A stretch of DNA of 64,000 bases from Luteitalea pratensis (GCF_001618865.1 NZ_CP015136.1:6483001-6547000), one strand, 5' to 3'; shown: positions 35,887 through 44,774, numbered from the stretch's first letter. A program made the numbers and translations. The notes: a model not told the origin generated them from the sequence alone.

Positions 35887-37592
35887 TACGTAACTCACTC
35901 CTCACACTCTCTCTGGCGACCTTCGCGGTCGCGAGCGTCGGTTCCCTTGTGCACGGTCAACCGTCCAGGGCCAGGGGCCCGGCGTCCCCGGCGCTCGTCG
36001 CCTTTACCGATGTCACCACGAGAGCCGGCGTGACGTTCCGTCACACCAGCGGCGCGTTCGGCAAGAAGTACCTGCCCGAGACCATGGGTGCCGGCGTCGT
36101 CGTGCTCGACTTCGACAACGATGGCCACCAGGATCTGTTCTTCGCCAATGGCAAGGCGTGGCCGGGACGCCCGCCGCTGCGCAGCCTGCCGGCGCTGTAT
36201 CGCAGCACCGGCGCCGGCACGTTCACCGACGTCACCAGGGCAGCAGGCCTGGCCTTCGAGGCGTACGGGATGGGCGCGGCGGCCGCCGACTACGACAACG
36301 ACGGCTTCGTCGACCTGTTCGTGACCGCCCTCGGCGGCAATCGCCTCTTCCGCAACACCGGCAAGGGCACCTTCGAGGACGTCACGCAGCGCGCCAGCGT
36401 CGGTCGGGTCGGCTTCTCCACCAGCGCGGCCTGGTTCGACTACGACAAGGACGGCCGGCTCGACCTGATCGTCGCCAACTACGTGCAGTGGCAACTCGAG
36501 AAGGACATCCATTGCACGCTCGATGGCAAGACGAAGTCGTACTGCACACCGGAGAGCTACAAGGGCGAGACGCCGTTTCTCTTCCACAACCTCGGCAACG
36601 GTACGTTCGAGGACGCGACCACGAAGGCCGGCCTGAACGATCCCGCCAGCAAGGGGCTCGGCGTCGGCCTGCTGGACTACAACGCCGACGGCTATCTCGA
36701 CGTGTTCGTGGCCAACGACACGCAGCCCAACCGGCTCTATCGCAACACCGGCAAGGGCACGTTCGTGGACGAAGCGGTCACCGCCGGCGTCGCCTTCAAC
36801 GAAGCGGGCGTGGCCCGCGCCGGCATGGGTGTGGACGCGGCCGACTTCGATGGATCCGGGCGCCCGGGACTGCTGATCGGCAACTTCTCCAACGAGATGC
36901 TGTCGCTCTATCGCAACGAAGGCAACGGGCTGTTCATCGACGATGCGCCGACATCGAGCCTCGGACGCGAATCGCTCCTGTCACTGACCTTCGCGTGCTT
37001 CTTCTTCGATGCCGACAACGACGGCCTGCTCGACATCTTCACCGCCAATGGGCACGTGGCCGACGACATCAATCGCGTCCAGCCGAAGGTCACCTACGCG
37101 CAGGCCTCGCACCTGTACCGGAACGGCGGCAAGGCCCGTTTCTCCAACGTCGCTGCCGGTATCCCGGCGCTGATGACGCCGACCGTGGCGCGCGGCGCGG
37201 CGCACCTCGACATGGACAACGACGGCGATCAGGATCTCATCGTGACGGTGAACAACGGCCCGGCGCGCGTGCTGCGCAACGACTCCGCCGGTGGGCGCGC
37301 ACTGCGGCTGTCGCTCGTCGGCGTCAAGTCGAACCGTTCGGCCATCGGCGCCGAGGTCCGCGTGACGACCGGCGGCGCGACACGGATCGGGATGGTCAAG
37401 ACCGGCTCGAGCTACCTCTCGCAGAGCGAACTGCCGCTCACCTTCGGGCTCGGCACGGCGACCAGGGTGGAGCAGGTCGAAATCCGCTGGCCGAGCGGCC
37501 AGGTCGATCGTCTCGGCCCGCAGGACGCCGGCCAGACGCTCGTGGTCACCGAGGCCAAGGGCGTTACACGCCGCGTCGCGTTCGGACGATAA
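35883..37592 (+). CDS. CRTAC1-family FG-GAP/ASPIC-UnbV exported protein
   Basis: A 569-residue protein. The ATG overlaps the cytochrome stop (ATGA at 35883-35886), which is preferred over an ATG at 35847 lying in repeat DNA. The signal peptide is LLTLSLATFAVASVGSLVHG. FG-GAP blades follow ([90 protein letters not shown]), and then an ASPIC/UnbV domain (GTATRVEQVEIRWPSGQVDR). It is closest in layout to the CRTAC1 protein at 12017-13945, including YCTPESYKGETPFLFHNLG, but without the internal insertion. Function is unknown. Confidence 0.89.
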   Translation: MIRNSLLTLSLATFAVASVGSLVHGQPSRARGPASPALVAFTDVTTRAGVTFRHTSGAFGKKYLPETMGAGVVVLDFDNDGHQDLFFANGKAWPGRPPLRSLPALYRSTGAGTFTDVTRAAGLAFEAYGMGAAAADYDNDGFVDLFVTALGGNRLFRNTGKGTFEDVTQRASVGRVGFSTSAAWFDYDKDGRLDLIVANYVQWQLEKDIHCTLDGKTKSYCTPESYKGETPFLFHNLGNGTFEDATTKAGLNDPASKGLGVGLLDYNADGYLDVFVANDTQPNRLYRNTGKGTFVDEAVTAGVAFNEAGVARAGMGVDAADFDGSGRPGLLIGNFSNEMLSLYRNEGNGLFIDDAPTSSLGRESLLSLTFACFFFDADNDGLLDIFTANGHVADDINRVQPKVTYAQASHLYRNGGKARFSNVAAGIPALMTPTVARGAAHLDMDNDGDQDLIVTVNNGPARVLRNDSAGGRALRLSLVGVKSNRSAIGAEVRVTTGGATRIGMVKTGSSYLSQSELPLTFGLGTATRVEQVEIRWPSGQVDRLGPQDAGQTLVVTEAKGVTRRVAFGR

Positions 37593-37613
37593 CCACCTGT
37601 GGTCTGCTTCGTG

Positions 37614-37729
37614 AGGTCTCAAGTCTCAGGTCTCAAGTCTCAGGTCTCAGGTCTCAAGTCTCAAGTCTCAGGTCTCAGGTCTCGGGTCTGAGGTCCAGTC
37701 CCGCCTGAGACCTGAGTCCTGAGACCTGC
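37614..37729. repeat. GGTCTCAAGTCTCA tandem array with inverted tail
   Basis: About eleven copies of a 7-bp word (AGTCTCA, GGTCTCA, with GGTCTCG and GGTCTGA variants) span 37614-37695. After a short unique core the complementary words (TGAGACC, TGAGTCC) run to 37729, giving a fold-back. It separates two genes of the same operon. Confidence 0.85.
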
Positions 37730-37756
37730 CGTTTAGGCTGTAGGCTACGAGAATCG

Positions 37757-40700
37757 ATGATGCCCCAATCCCTGATCCTGCTTGCCGGCGTGGTCACGCT
37801 CGGCGTCGTGCTCACGGCGCAGCCAACGTCCTCACCGCGCGATGTGCGGGAGCGGGCCTGGCAGGCCAACAACCTCGGCGTCGCCTATCTCGAGCAGTTC
37901 AACTATGCGAAGGCGGCAACACAATTCGAGGCAGCGCTGACCATCGACGCTGCCTTCGTGCCGGCGCGCGTCAACCTCGCGATCGCGCGCATGTACGAGC
38001 CGGACCTGCCGGCCGCAGTCAAGGCTGCGACCGCTGCCGCCGAGGCGTCATCGGCGCCGCCGCACGCCACCTTCGTGCTCGGGCTGATTGCCCGCAGCGA
38101 GAATCGCGAGGAGGATGCGCTAGCCGCATTCCGGCGCGTGCTGCAGGCGGACCCAGACGATGTCGCGTCGCTCGTGAACCTCGGCCAGCTGCTCCTGCAG
38201 CGGCGCGCCTACGCGGAGGCCGTTCCCGTCTTCGGCAAGGCGGTCGAACTCGAGCCCTACAACGTCTCGGCGCTCTACAACCTCGCGGTCGCCCAGACCC
38301 GCGCCGGCCAGCGCGAACTCGGGGCCGCCACGACAGCAAAGTTCCAGGTGCTGCGCGAGACGGGCTACGGCACCACGTATTCGAACACCTACATGGAACA
38401 GGGCCGGTACGCGGAGGCCATCCTGTCGACCGGCGCCGAAGCTGACGTCGCGCCAACCCCGACGGCGCTGACCTACGCCACCGCCGGCCTCGCATTCGGG
38501 AGCGGCACGTCTTCGACGGTGATCGCCGCCGGAGATCTCGATCACGACGGGCACAGCGACTACCTCGTGGTCACCGACGCAGGCTTCGACGCGTACGTGA
38601 ACACCGGGGCCGCGCCGCGTCGGCTGCGGTCCGCGTCGTGGCCGTTACCTGCGGCATTTGCGCCCCGCGGCGCGATCGTCGCCGACACCGACAACGACGG
38701 CAAGGCGGACGTGTTGCTGCACGGACGCGGCGGCATCGCCCTGTGGAGGCAGAAGGCCGGCGCCAGCGGTACCGCCATCGACTTCGAGGACGTCACCGCC
38801 CGGACCGGCATCATGACCGCACTCGACGTCAGGACTGCGGCACTCGTCGATCTCGACCACGATGGCGATACCGACCTGGTGATCGGCGGTGCGAACCGCA
38901 TCGACGGATCGCCAGCCCCCCTCGCCGCCTGGCGCAACAACGGCGACGGCACCTTTGCCGACATCTCCGCGAACGCGCTCCCGGCGCAGGAACCGCTGGT
39001 GGCCCTGGCCCTCATCCCAACCGACGTGGACATGCGCCGCGACATCGACCTGCTCGTGCTCGGCGAGGACGGCCGCATCCGTTTGTGGCGCAACATGCGG
39101 GACGCCTCGTTCCGCGAGGTATCGACCACTGTGGGACTCGACGCGCTGCCGCCGGCGGCGACGATCGCCGTCGGCGACGCGACCAAGGACGGCTTCCCGG
39201 ACATCGCGGTGAGCGCCCGCACCGGCAGCAGCGTCCTCGCCGTCGGCGCATCGAACAATCGCTTCACGGCCAGGCCCTTCGACGCGCTTGCCGCCGGTGC
39301 GCTCGCGGCGCAGATGGTCGACGCCGACAACGATGGGCTACTCGACGTGGTCACCCTCGCCGCCGATGGCGTCCGCGTCGCGCGGCAGGCCGCCGGCGGC
39401 GCGTTCGAGGACATCACCGGGCGGACGGGATTGACGAACGCCGAACGCCGAACGCCGAACGCCGACGTGTCCGCCGTAGTCTCAGCGAAGGCGGAAGACC
39501 GACTTGTCCGCCGTAGCCTTGGCGAAGGCGGACTCCCGACTCCCGACGCCCTTGTGCTGCTCGATGCCGACCTGTCCGGATCGATGGACATCGTCACGGT
39601 ACGCGCCGGCAAGGCGACGCTGCACCTGGCCGGGGGCGTCGCCACGCCGGGCTTCCACGTCGCGCTGACCGGACAGGTGAGCAACCGCGGTGGCATCGGC
39701 GCGAAGGTGGAGATGCGGGCCGGCAGCCTGTGGCAGAAGCTCGAGACCTCGGCCGCCTCGCCGGCGGCGGCGCCGGCCGACATCCTGTTCGGGTTGGGCA
39801 CGCGGCCCGCTGTCGACGTCGTGCGTGTGCTGTGGCCAGCCGGCATCGTGCAGGCCGAGCCGATCGGTGCCGACACGCAGAAGAAGCGCTCGCTCGAAGT
39901 CGTCGAGCTCGATCGGAAGCCCTCGTCGTGCCCGTATCTCTACTCATGGAATGGCGAGCGCTTCGAGTTCGTCACCGACTTTCTCGGTGGCGGCGAGATG
40001 GGCTACCAGGTCTCGCCTGGCGTCTACAGCACGCCTGACCCGGAAGAGTTCGTCCGCATCCGCGCCGACCAGTTGCGGGCGCGCGACGGCCGGTACGAGT
40101 TGCGCGTGACCAATGAACTCGAGGAGACGCTGTTTCTCGACCACCTGTCGCTCGTCGCCATCGATCATCCAGCCGGGACAGACGTGTACCCACGCGAGGG
40201 CCTGGTGTCGTCACCGGCGGCCGGGCTGCAGGTGGAGACGCTGCGCGAGCGTCGTCCAGTCCAGCGGGTGATCGACGCGTCCGGCCGCGACGCCACCGCC
40301 AACGCGGCTCGCACCGACCGCACGTTCGTCGACGGCCTGCCGCTTCTGCCTGTGCGCGGCTACGCGAAGCCGCACGGCATGACCCTCGATCTCGGTGCGG
40401 CCACGCCATCGCGTGGTGCCGTGCTGCTGCTGACCGGGTGGACCGACTATGCCTTCTCGAGCGACAACATCGCCGCTTCGCATGCCGGCCATGCCCTGCA
40501 TCCACCATCGCTGCAGGTGCGCAACGGCAATGGCGAGTGGCAGACGGTAATCGAGGAAATTGGCGTGCCGGTCGGCCGTCCGCAGACGATCGTGGTCGAC
40601 CTCACTGATCGCTTCCTCTCCGCGAGCCGCGAGGTCCGCATTGCCACCAGCATGCGCGTGTACTGGGACCAGGTCGAGATCGCCACCCGCTATGCGGAAT

Positions 40701-41389
40701 GCGGCAATGCCGAATGCGGGAGTGTCGAGAGCGTCGGCAAGTCGGGTCAGTCACCAGGTAGGGCCGATGACGGTAGGGCCCGCTCTCCTTGGGCGCCGAA
40801 GCGCGTAGCGCGAAGGCGGCCGAGCCCGGCCCAAGGCGTGGACGACAATCACATCGTCGTGACCCGCGTGCCCGCGTCGAGCGCCACGCTTGGTTGGCGT
40901 GGCTTCTCCGAGATGACCTCGCCCCGGGAGCCTCTCACCTTCGACTACAGCCGCGTGACCGCTATCTCCCCATGGAAGCAGATGCCGGGACGCTATACGC
41001 GTGAGGGTGACGTCGGCGCGCTCCTGCAAGCGGTCGACGACCAGTTCGTCGTCTCGCGGCCCGGCGACGAAGTGTCGCTCGCCTTCGAGGCCACGGCGTT
41101 GCCGACATTGCGCGCTGGCTGGACCCGCACGTTCCTCCTGCACGGGGACGGGTACAGCAAGGAGATGGACATCAACTCCGCGAGCCCGGACCAGGCGTGG
41201 CCGCTGCCCTCGCATCGGATGACGCGCTACCCGGCGCCGTCGTCCTGGCCCGAGCCGGCCTGGTTCACGCGGTACAACACGCGGATCGTCGGTCGTCAGG
41301 TGCCGCGCCTCGCCGGAGTGCCTCCCGGCCGTCTTGTCCGCCGTAGCCCTGGCGCAGGCGGAAGCCTTGGCGAAGGCGAGCTGCGATGA
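37757..41389 (+). CDS. Large exported protein with TPRs, FG-GAP propeller and C-terminal beta domains
   Basis: A 1210-residue protein. The signal is LILLAGVVTLGVVLTAQ. TPRs cover about 30-200 (NYAKAATQFEAALTIDAAFV, REEDALAAFRRVLQADPDDV, AYAEAVPVFGKAVELEPYNV) and FG-GAP blades about 245-620 (DLDHDGHSDYLVVTD, DTDNDGKADVLLHG, DLDHDGDTDLVIGGAN, DADNDGLLDVVTLA). An ASPIC-like part and further beta domains follow (CPYLYSWNGERFEFVTDFLG, YELRVTNELEETLFLDHLSL). Three segments read as translated repeats: about 560-597, 979-1030 and the last 15 residues. It sits in the cytochrome operon and its stop overlaps the next start (ATGA). Domains like the last are seen on TPR/CRTAC1 proteins of unknown function. 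Confidence 0.86.
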   Translation: MMPQSLILLAGVVTLGVVLTAQPTSSPRDVRERAWQANNLGVAYLEQFNYAKAATQFEAALTIDAAFVPARVNLAIARMYEPDLPAAVKAATAAAEASSAPPHATFVLGLIARSENREEDALAAFRRVLQADPDDVASLVNLGQLLLQRRAYAEAVPVFGKAVELEPYNVSALYNLAVAQTRAGQRELGAATTAKFQVLRETGYGTTYSNTYMEQGRYAEAILSTGAEADVAPTPTALTYATAGLAFGSGTSSTVIAAGDLDHDGHSDYLVVTDAGFDAYVNTGAAPRRLRSASWPLPAAFAPRGAIVADTDNDGKADVLLHGRGGIALWRQKAGASGTAIDFEDVTARTGIMTALDVRTAALVDLDHDGDTDLVIGGANRIDGSPAPLAAWRNNGDGTFADISANALPAQEPLVALALIPTDVDMRRDIDLLVLGEDGRIRLWRNMRDASFREVSTTVGLDALPPAATIAVGDATKDGFPDIAVSARTGSSVLAVGASNNRFTARPFDALAAGALAAQMVDADNDGLLDVVTLAADGVRVARQAAGGAFEDITGRTGLTNAERRTPNADVSAVVSAKAEDRLVRRSLGEGGLPTPDALVLLDADLSGSMDIVTVRAGKATLHLAGGVATPGFHVALTGQVSNRGGIGAKVEMRAGSLWQKLETSAASPAAAPADILFGLGTRPAVDVVRVLWPAGIVQAEPIGADTQKKRSLEVVELDRKPSSCPYLYSWNGERFEFVTDFLGGGEMGYQVSPGVYSTPDPEEFVRIRADQLRARDGRYELRVTNELEETLFLDHLSLVAIDHPAGTDVYPREGLVSSPAAGLQVETLRERRPVQRVIDASGRDATANAARTDRTFVDGLPLLPVRGYAKPHGMTLDLGAATPSRGAVLLLTGWTDYAFSSDNIAASHAGHALHPPSLQVRNGNGEWQTVIEEIGVPVGRPQTIVVDLTDRFLSASREVRIATSMRVYWDQVEIATRYAECGNAECGSVESVGKSGQSPGRADDGRARSPWAPKRVARRRPSPAQGVDDNHIVVTRVPASSATLGWRGFSEMTSPREPLTFDYSRVTAISPWKQMPGRYTREGDVGALLQAVDDQFVVSRPGDEVSLAFEATALPTLRAGWTRTFLLHGDGYSKEMDINSASPDQAWPLPSHRMTRYPAPSSWPEPAWFTRYNTRIVGRQVPRLAGVPPGRLVRRSPGAGGSLGEGELR
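39434..39547. repeat. Repeat block translated in frame inside the 1210-residue protein gene
   Basis: GAACGCCGAACGCC words (39434-39465) are followed by two copies of the GTCCGCCGTAGYCT...GCGAAGGCGGA element and the short word CCCGACT repeated. The block length keeps the reading frame. It encodes [11 protein letters not shown] followed by SLGEGGLPTPD between two FG-GAP strands. Confidence 0.75.
40693..40845. repeat. Second repeat block translated in frame in the same gene
   Basis: It starts with GCGGAATGCGGCAATGCC words, then a partial REPIN-like end GGTAGGGC (twice, near 40760 and 40774) and GCGAAGGCGG-type sequence. It encodes RYAECGNAECGSVESVGKSG and a basic, proline-rich stretch that interrupts a beta domain between EIATRY and DDNHIVVTRV. 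Confidence 0.65.
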
Positions 41390-42387
41390 CGAGCTCCCGC
41401 CTGCGATACGCGGCCGCGGCGTGCCAGACCGACCTGCCCAATCCGCGCACACGCGACGAGATGCGCGGGAACACCGACCGCATGATCGCGATGATCGATG
41501 CGGCGGTGATCGGCAGCCAGCCGTTCCTGCCGGTGCGACTGGTGGTGTTCCCCGAATTCGCGCATGCCGCTCCGGCCTATGCGAGTGTCGAATCCCTGCT
41601 CGAACACCTCGCCGTGCCGATCCCGAATGAGCACACGGATCGGCTGGTGCAGCGGGCCCGCCAGCACGACATCTACATACAGAGCGGGTCGATGATCGAG
41701 GTCGATCCGCGTTGGCCCGGAGTCGTGTTCAATACGACGTGCCTGATCGGCCCGGACGGCATCCTCACCAGGTACCGCAAGGTCAACCCGTGGATACCGT
41801 TCGAGGTCCACGCCAGCCCTCACGACATCCCCGGCTACGACGAACCGCTGTTCCCCGTGGCCGATACACCGATCGGCAAGCTCGGGTGCGCCATCTGCTA
41901 CGACTGGCTGTTCCCCGAAGCCATCCGCCAACTCGCTGCCAACGGTGCGGAGGTCCTGATCCGCGTGTCTGCCTACATGGACCCGTGGGGCGCGACCGAG
42001 CCGATGAACTGGTGGACGCTGGTCAACCGCACGCGTGCACTCGAGAACATGGCGTACGTCGTCGCGGCCAACCAGGGTGCGAGCCTCGCGCACTATCCGC
42101 CGTATTCCTGGCCCGGCGGCAGCCAGGTCGTGGACTTCGACGGGAGGCTGCTCGCAGAAGCCTCCCCCGGCCCCGGCGAGCGCATCGTCGTCGCGCCGAT
42201 CGACATCGACGCGATCCGTCACGAGCGTGCCACGCGCACCGGCCACCACATGCTGGCGCACCTGCGGACGCCCGCATATCCGGTCTACCAGCAACCCGGC
42301 TTTCCGCCCGCCGGCGTCGAGTCAGCGATTACCTACGAGTCGAACATCGCGCGGATCCAGCAGCGCAAACAGAGGATGGATCCGTGA
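41386..42387 (+). CDS. Nitrilase-superfamily carbon-nitrogen hydrolase
   Basis: A 333-residue cytoplasmic enzyme (no signal). The catalytic triad is visible: E57 in VVFPEFAH, K132 in RYRKVNPW and C171 in GCAICYDWLFPEAIRQLA. The GNTDRMIAMID start and the NRTRALENMAYVVAANQG and GSQVVDFDGRLL motifs match aliphatic amidase or N-carbamoyl-amine hydrolase types. It hydrolyses a C-N bond of an amide; the substrate cannot be read. Translation is coupled to the 1210-residue gene by ATGA overlap, so it belongs to the CRTAC1/cytochrome operon although it is likely cytoplasmic. That association is unusual. Confidence 0.9.
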   Translation: MTSSRLRYAAAACQTDLPNPRTRDEMRGNTDRMIAMIDAAVIGSQPFLPVRLVVFPEFAHAAPAYASVESLLEHLAVPIPNEHTDRLVQRARQHDIYIQSGSMIEVDPRWPGVVFNTTCLIGPDGILTRYRKVNPWIPFEVHASPHDIPGYDEPLFPVADTPIGKLGCAICYDWLFPEAIRQLAANGAEVLIRVSAYMDPWGATEPMNWWTLVNRTRALENMAYVVAANQGASLAHYPPYSWPGGSQVVDFDGRLLAEASPGPGERIVVAPIDIDAIRHERATRTGHHMLAHLRTPAYPVYQQPGFPPAGVESAITYESNIARIQQRKQRMDP

Positions 42388-42402
42388 CGGCCGATGTCCG
42401 AA

Positions 42403-42487
42403 GGTAGGGACCGCTCTCCGAGCGGTCCACATCGACACCTCGAGGGCAGCGGTGGTGAGTTGGACGCCTCGGAGAGGCGTCCCTACC
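42403..42487. repeat. REPIN-like hairpin pair, copy 6
   Basis: GGTAGGGA, hairpin GGACCGCTC / GAGCGGTCC with loop TCC (42408-42428), a 33-nt spacer, hairpin GGACGCCTC / GAGGCGTCC with loop GGA (42462-42482), and TCCCTACC (42480-42487). The outer 8 bp are perfect inverted copies. It lies between convergent genes (nitrilase on plus, IPT/NHL on minus). Confidence 0.88.
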
Positions 42488-42524
42488 ATCGTGCGGTTCC
42501 CTGTCGACGCGCAACTGTGAGGCG

Positions 42525-43523
42525 TTACAGCGCCACACGGTAGATTGTGTCGTTTGTGCAGACGGCCATCGTGCCGTCGGTCGGATCGAAGGCAACGCCG
42601 AGCAGCCCTGCGCCGCTGACGGCGACGGTCCTGGACCCGTCAGAAGCGATGCGATAGACGACGCTGTCGCCCGCGAGGGCATCGACGACGTGCAGCACGC
42701 CGTGCGCGTCGAAGGCGAGGCCCTGGGGCCGCCCGAAGCCCTCGATCCACCGGCTGACCTCTCCCTCCGGCGAGACCTTGTAGAGCACGTCCGACGAATT
42801 GAGTGTGGGCGCGGCAACGATCAACGTATCGTCGGGTGCGACCGCAAGGTGAAATGCCGCGACGCTCGGCGGGATCGCGGCCAGCGGTTTGTGTCGTCCA
42901 TGCCGGTCGACGCGATGGATGGTGCCGGAGCGATCACCGACGAGCAAATCGCCGTCGCGGGTGAACGCGAGCCCGAATGCGACGCCGAGGTTTTCGGCAA
43001 ATTTCTCGACCTCCCCGTCGGGCGTGACGCGCGAGACCGTGCCCTCGAAGCGACTCGATACGTAGAGATGGCCGTCCGGCCCGAACGCCAGCGACGTGGC
43101 GTTGCCGAGACCTGTGACCAGCGGTTCACGCGCGCCATCCGGGCCGATGCGGAAGACGGACACCGGGGTTTCCTGGCCGCGTTGACCGCTGAGCGTGGCG
43201 TGCAATCGGCCTTCCCTGTCGTAGGCCGGGCTGTCCACCTGGTGGACGCCCGTTGCCAGCACCTTGCCGACGATGACGTACGGCGTCGAGCCCTCCAGTC
43301 CCTCGATGGCCAGCGCCTGCTGTCCACCCGCGGCGTCGGCCGGCACTTCGACGACGACGACACGGGAGGACGCGCGGACGACGCGGACGCTCTCGCCACC
43401 GAGCGTGACCTGCGGCACCTGGCCTGGGCGCACGGCGAAACCCGTCCCACGGACCACGAGGCGGCCGCCCGGTGCGACCGCCGTCGGCTCGATTCCCTGG
43501 ATCTCGGCGCGCGACATCGTCAT
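42525..43523 (-). CDS. IPT/NHL-repeat protein (SMP-30/gluconolactonase-like propeller)
   Basis: A 332-residue protein. The N-terminal 80 residues are IPT/TIG-like (AEIQGIEPTAVAPGGRLVVR, VPQVTLGGESVRVVRASSRV). The rest is a six-bladed NHL or SMP-30-like propeller (NATSLAFGPDGHLYVSSRFE, VAFGLAFTRDGDLLVGDRSG, PQGLAFDAHGVLHVVD). No signal peptide is seen with this start, so it may be cytoplasmic, or the true N-terminus may be longer. The ATG at 43523 was chosen because upstream codons are translated ACCGGG repeat DNA; an ATG two codons later is equally possible. Function is unknown; NHL proteins often act as lactonases or binding scaffolds. Confidence 0.85.
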   Translation of the reverse strand: MTMSRAEIQGIEPTAVAPGGRLVVRGTGFAVRPGQVPQVTLGGESVRVVRASSRVVVVEVPADAAGGQQALAIEGLEGSTPYVIVGKVLATGVHQVDSPAYDREGRLHATLSGQRGQETPVSVFRIGPDGAREPLVTGLGNATSLAFGPDGHLYVSSRFEGTVSRVTPDGEVEKFAENLGVAFGLAFTRDGDLLVGDRSGTIHRVDRHGRHKPLAAIPPSVAAFHLAVAPDDTLIVAAPTLNSSDVLYKVSPEGEVSRWIEGFGRPQGLAFDAHGVLHVVDALAGDSVVYRIASDGSRTVAVSGAGLLGVAFDPTDGTMAVCTNDTIYRVAL

Positions 43524-43543
43524 GAGGATTTCAGAAAAGCGTC

Positions 43544-43590
43544 GGGTACCGGGCACCGGGTACCGGGCACCGGGTACCGGGTACCGGGTA
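43544..43590. repeat. ACCGGGC/ACCGGGT word array, second site
   Basis: Six copies of the 7-bp unit alternate TACCGGG and CACCGGG, the same as at 7508-7677. The array runs directly into a REPIN-like hairpin. Both ACCGGG sites lie upstream of minus-strand genes. Confidence 0.85.
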
Positions 43591-43615
43591 GGCGTCGAGC
43601 AAGCTCGACGCCTAC
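43588..43615. repeat. Solitary REPIN-like hairpin
   Basis: GTAG, perfect 9-bp stem GCGTCGAGC / GCTCGACGC with loop AA, CTAC. The sequence from GCGTC to CTACA matches the second half of the pair at 32786-32841 exactly, so it is probably a half-element. It is the only copy with a single stem and both ends. Confidence 0.8.
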
Positions 43616-43627
43616 AATTACACAGTT

Positions 43628-44104
43628 TCAGCGCGCCACGAGGCGGCGGGCGCCGGCAAACCGCTCGGCCCAATACGGCGCGTCGAGCCGGTCGACGCGG
43701 ACCTGGCTGCGGGCATTTGGCGCGTGGATGAATCCGCCATCGCCGGTGGCGATACCGACATGCGACACGCGATGGCCGTCGGTGCGGAAGAACACGAGGT
43801 CACCCGCCTCGATGGCGCGAGTCCGCAGATCCCGACCGACCTCGAATTGCGACTCGGCCGTTCGCGGCAATGCGACCCCTGACTGCCCGTAGAGGTACTG
43901 AACGAAGCCGCTACAGTCGAAGCCGCCGGGGGCGGAGCCGCCCGCCCGATAGGCTGTGCCCGTGTATGCACGGGCTTGCGCCACGATGGCCTGCCCTCCC
44001 CCGGGGACAGGGTAGGTCGTGGCACGGCCGACGCCCCGTCCGGACGCACAGGCACCGGTCGCGAGGGTGAGCGTCAGCACGATGAGCCGGGCCGTGCAGA
44101 ACAT
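43628..44104 (-). CDS. NlpC/P60 cell-wall hydrolase, probable lipoprotein
   Basis: A 158-residue protein. A short signal ends LTLATGAC, with a lipobox-like Cys19. The NlpC/P60 domain has catalytic C64 in GFDCSGFVQYLYGQ, H115 in RVSHVGIATGDG and polar H127 in GFIHAPN. Such enzymes cleave D-Glu-diamino acid bonds in peptidoglycan stem peptides, here at the periplasmic face. It is a single-domain enzyme of normal length without SH3 domains. It stands alone, 105 bp after the IPT/NHL start, separated from it by the ACCGGG array and solitary hairpin. Confidence 0.9.
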   Translation of the reverse strand: MFCTARLIVLTLTLATGACASGRGVGRATTYPVPGGGQAIVAQARAYTGTAYRAGGSAPGGFDCSGFVQYLYGQSGVALPRTAESQFEVGRDLRTRAIEAGDLVFFRTDGHRVSHVGIATGDGGFIHAPNARSQVRVDRLDAPYWAERFAGARRLVAR

Positions 44105-44172
44105 CTGTCGCGCTATCGGGACGGTGGATGTAACTCTTTAGCGACGTGCACCTTACCGGGCCAATGGATGGC

Positions 44173-44205
44173 TTGACAGTGCAGAAGCGCGTGGGACAGA
44201 CTACT
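44173..44205 (+). promoter_or_regulatory. Candidate sigma-70 promoter of the HNH gene
   Basis: A perfect TTGACA at 44173-44178 is followed 17-21 bp later by weakly matching -10 candidates (ACAGAC at 44196, GACTAC at 44200). The segment lies 36-68 bp upstream of the HNH ATG. Only the -35 is convincing. Confidence 0.35.
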
Positions 44206-44240
44206 TGCCAGAACCGTTGAACGGGTCAGTAGCGCCGCCT

Positions 44241-44774
44241 ATGGAGCAGACATTGCTTCTCAACGCGACGTGGGAGCCCCTCAAGGTCGTCAACTGGCAG
44301 AAGGCCCTCACGCTCTGGTGCCAGGGCAAGGTGGAGGTTGTCGCCAGTCACGACCGGGAAGTGCACTCAGTCTCGCTGAGTTTTCGACTTCCGTCCGTCA
44401 TCCGCCTGCTGAGGCGGATACGCATCAGGCGGGCCATCGATGATGTGCCCTTCTCTCGCGCGAACATCTACGCCCGAGATCATTGCACCTGCCAATATTG
44501 CGGCATCCGGTTTTCGGCCGCCGACCTTACCTTCGATCACGTCATTCCAGTGGCCCAGGGTGGTCGCAAGTCCTGGGACAACATCGTCGCGGCCTGCGTG
44601 ACGTGCAACAGGCGCAAGGGCGGACGCACGCCCACCCAGGCCGGCATGTCGCTGATCCGGACACCGAAGCGGCCATCGAAGGCGCCGGCCGTGCGCCTGA
44701 CGATCGGCCTGCGGCACACGCCGGACAGCTGGCGCGACTACCTGTACTGGAACGTCGAGCTGGACGAAACGTGA
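44241..44774 (+). CDS. HNH-family endonuclease
   Basis: A 177-residue protein. The N-terminal 80 residues (MEQTLLLNATWEPLKVVNWQ) form the conserved front domain seen in many bacterial HNH proteins. The nuclease core has zinc cysteines in HCTCQYCGIRFS, the catalytic FDHVIPVAQGGRKSWDNIVA (DH and N) and ACVTCNRRKGGRTP with the second cysteine pair. The ATG at 44241 matches the usual family start. This housekeeping-type HNH protein is widespread and is not linked to an intron or phage here. Its biological role is unknown. AT-rich fold-back copy 3 follows its stop. Confidence 0.9.
   Translation: MEQTLLLNATWEPLKVVNWQKALTLWCQGKVEVVASHDREVHSVSLSFRLPSVIRLLRRIRIRRAIDDVPFSRANIYARDHCTCQYCGIRFSAADLTFDHVIPVAQGGRKSWDNIVAACVTCNRRKGGRTPTQAGMSLIRTPKRPSKAPAVRLTIGLRHTPDSWRDYLYWNVELDET

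Noticed and set aside
44241-44774. Homing or phage HNH endonuclease
   Set aside because: No intron, intein or phage neighbours; the sequence matches the widespread chromosomal HNH family.
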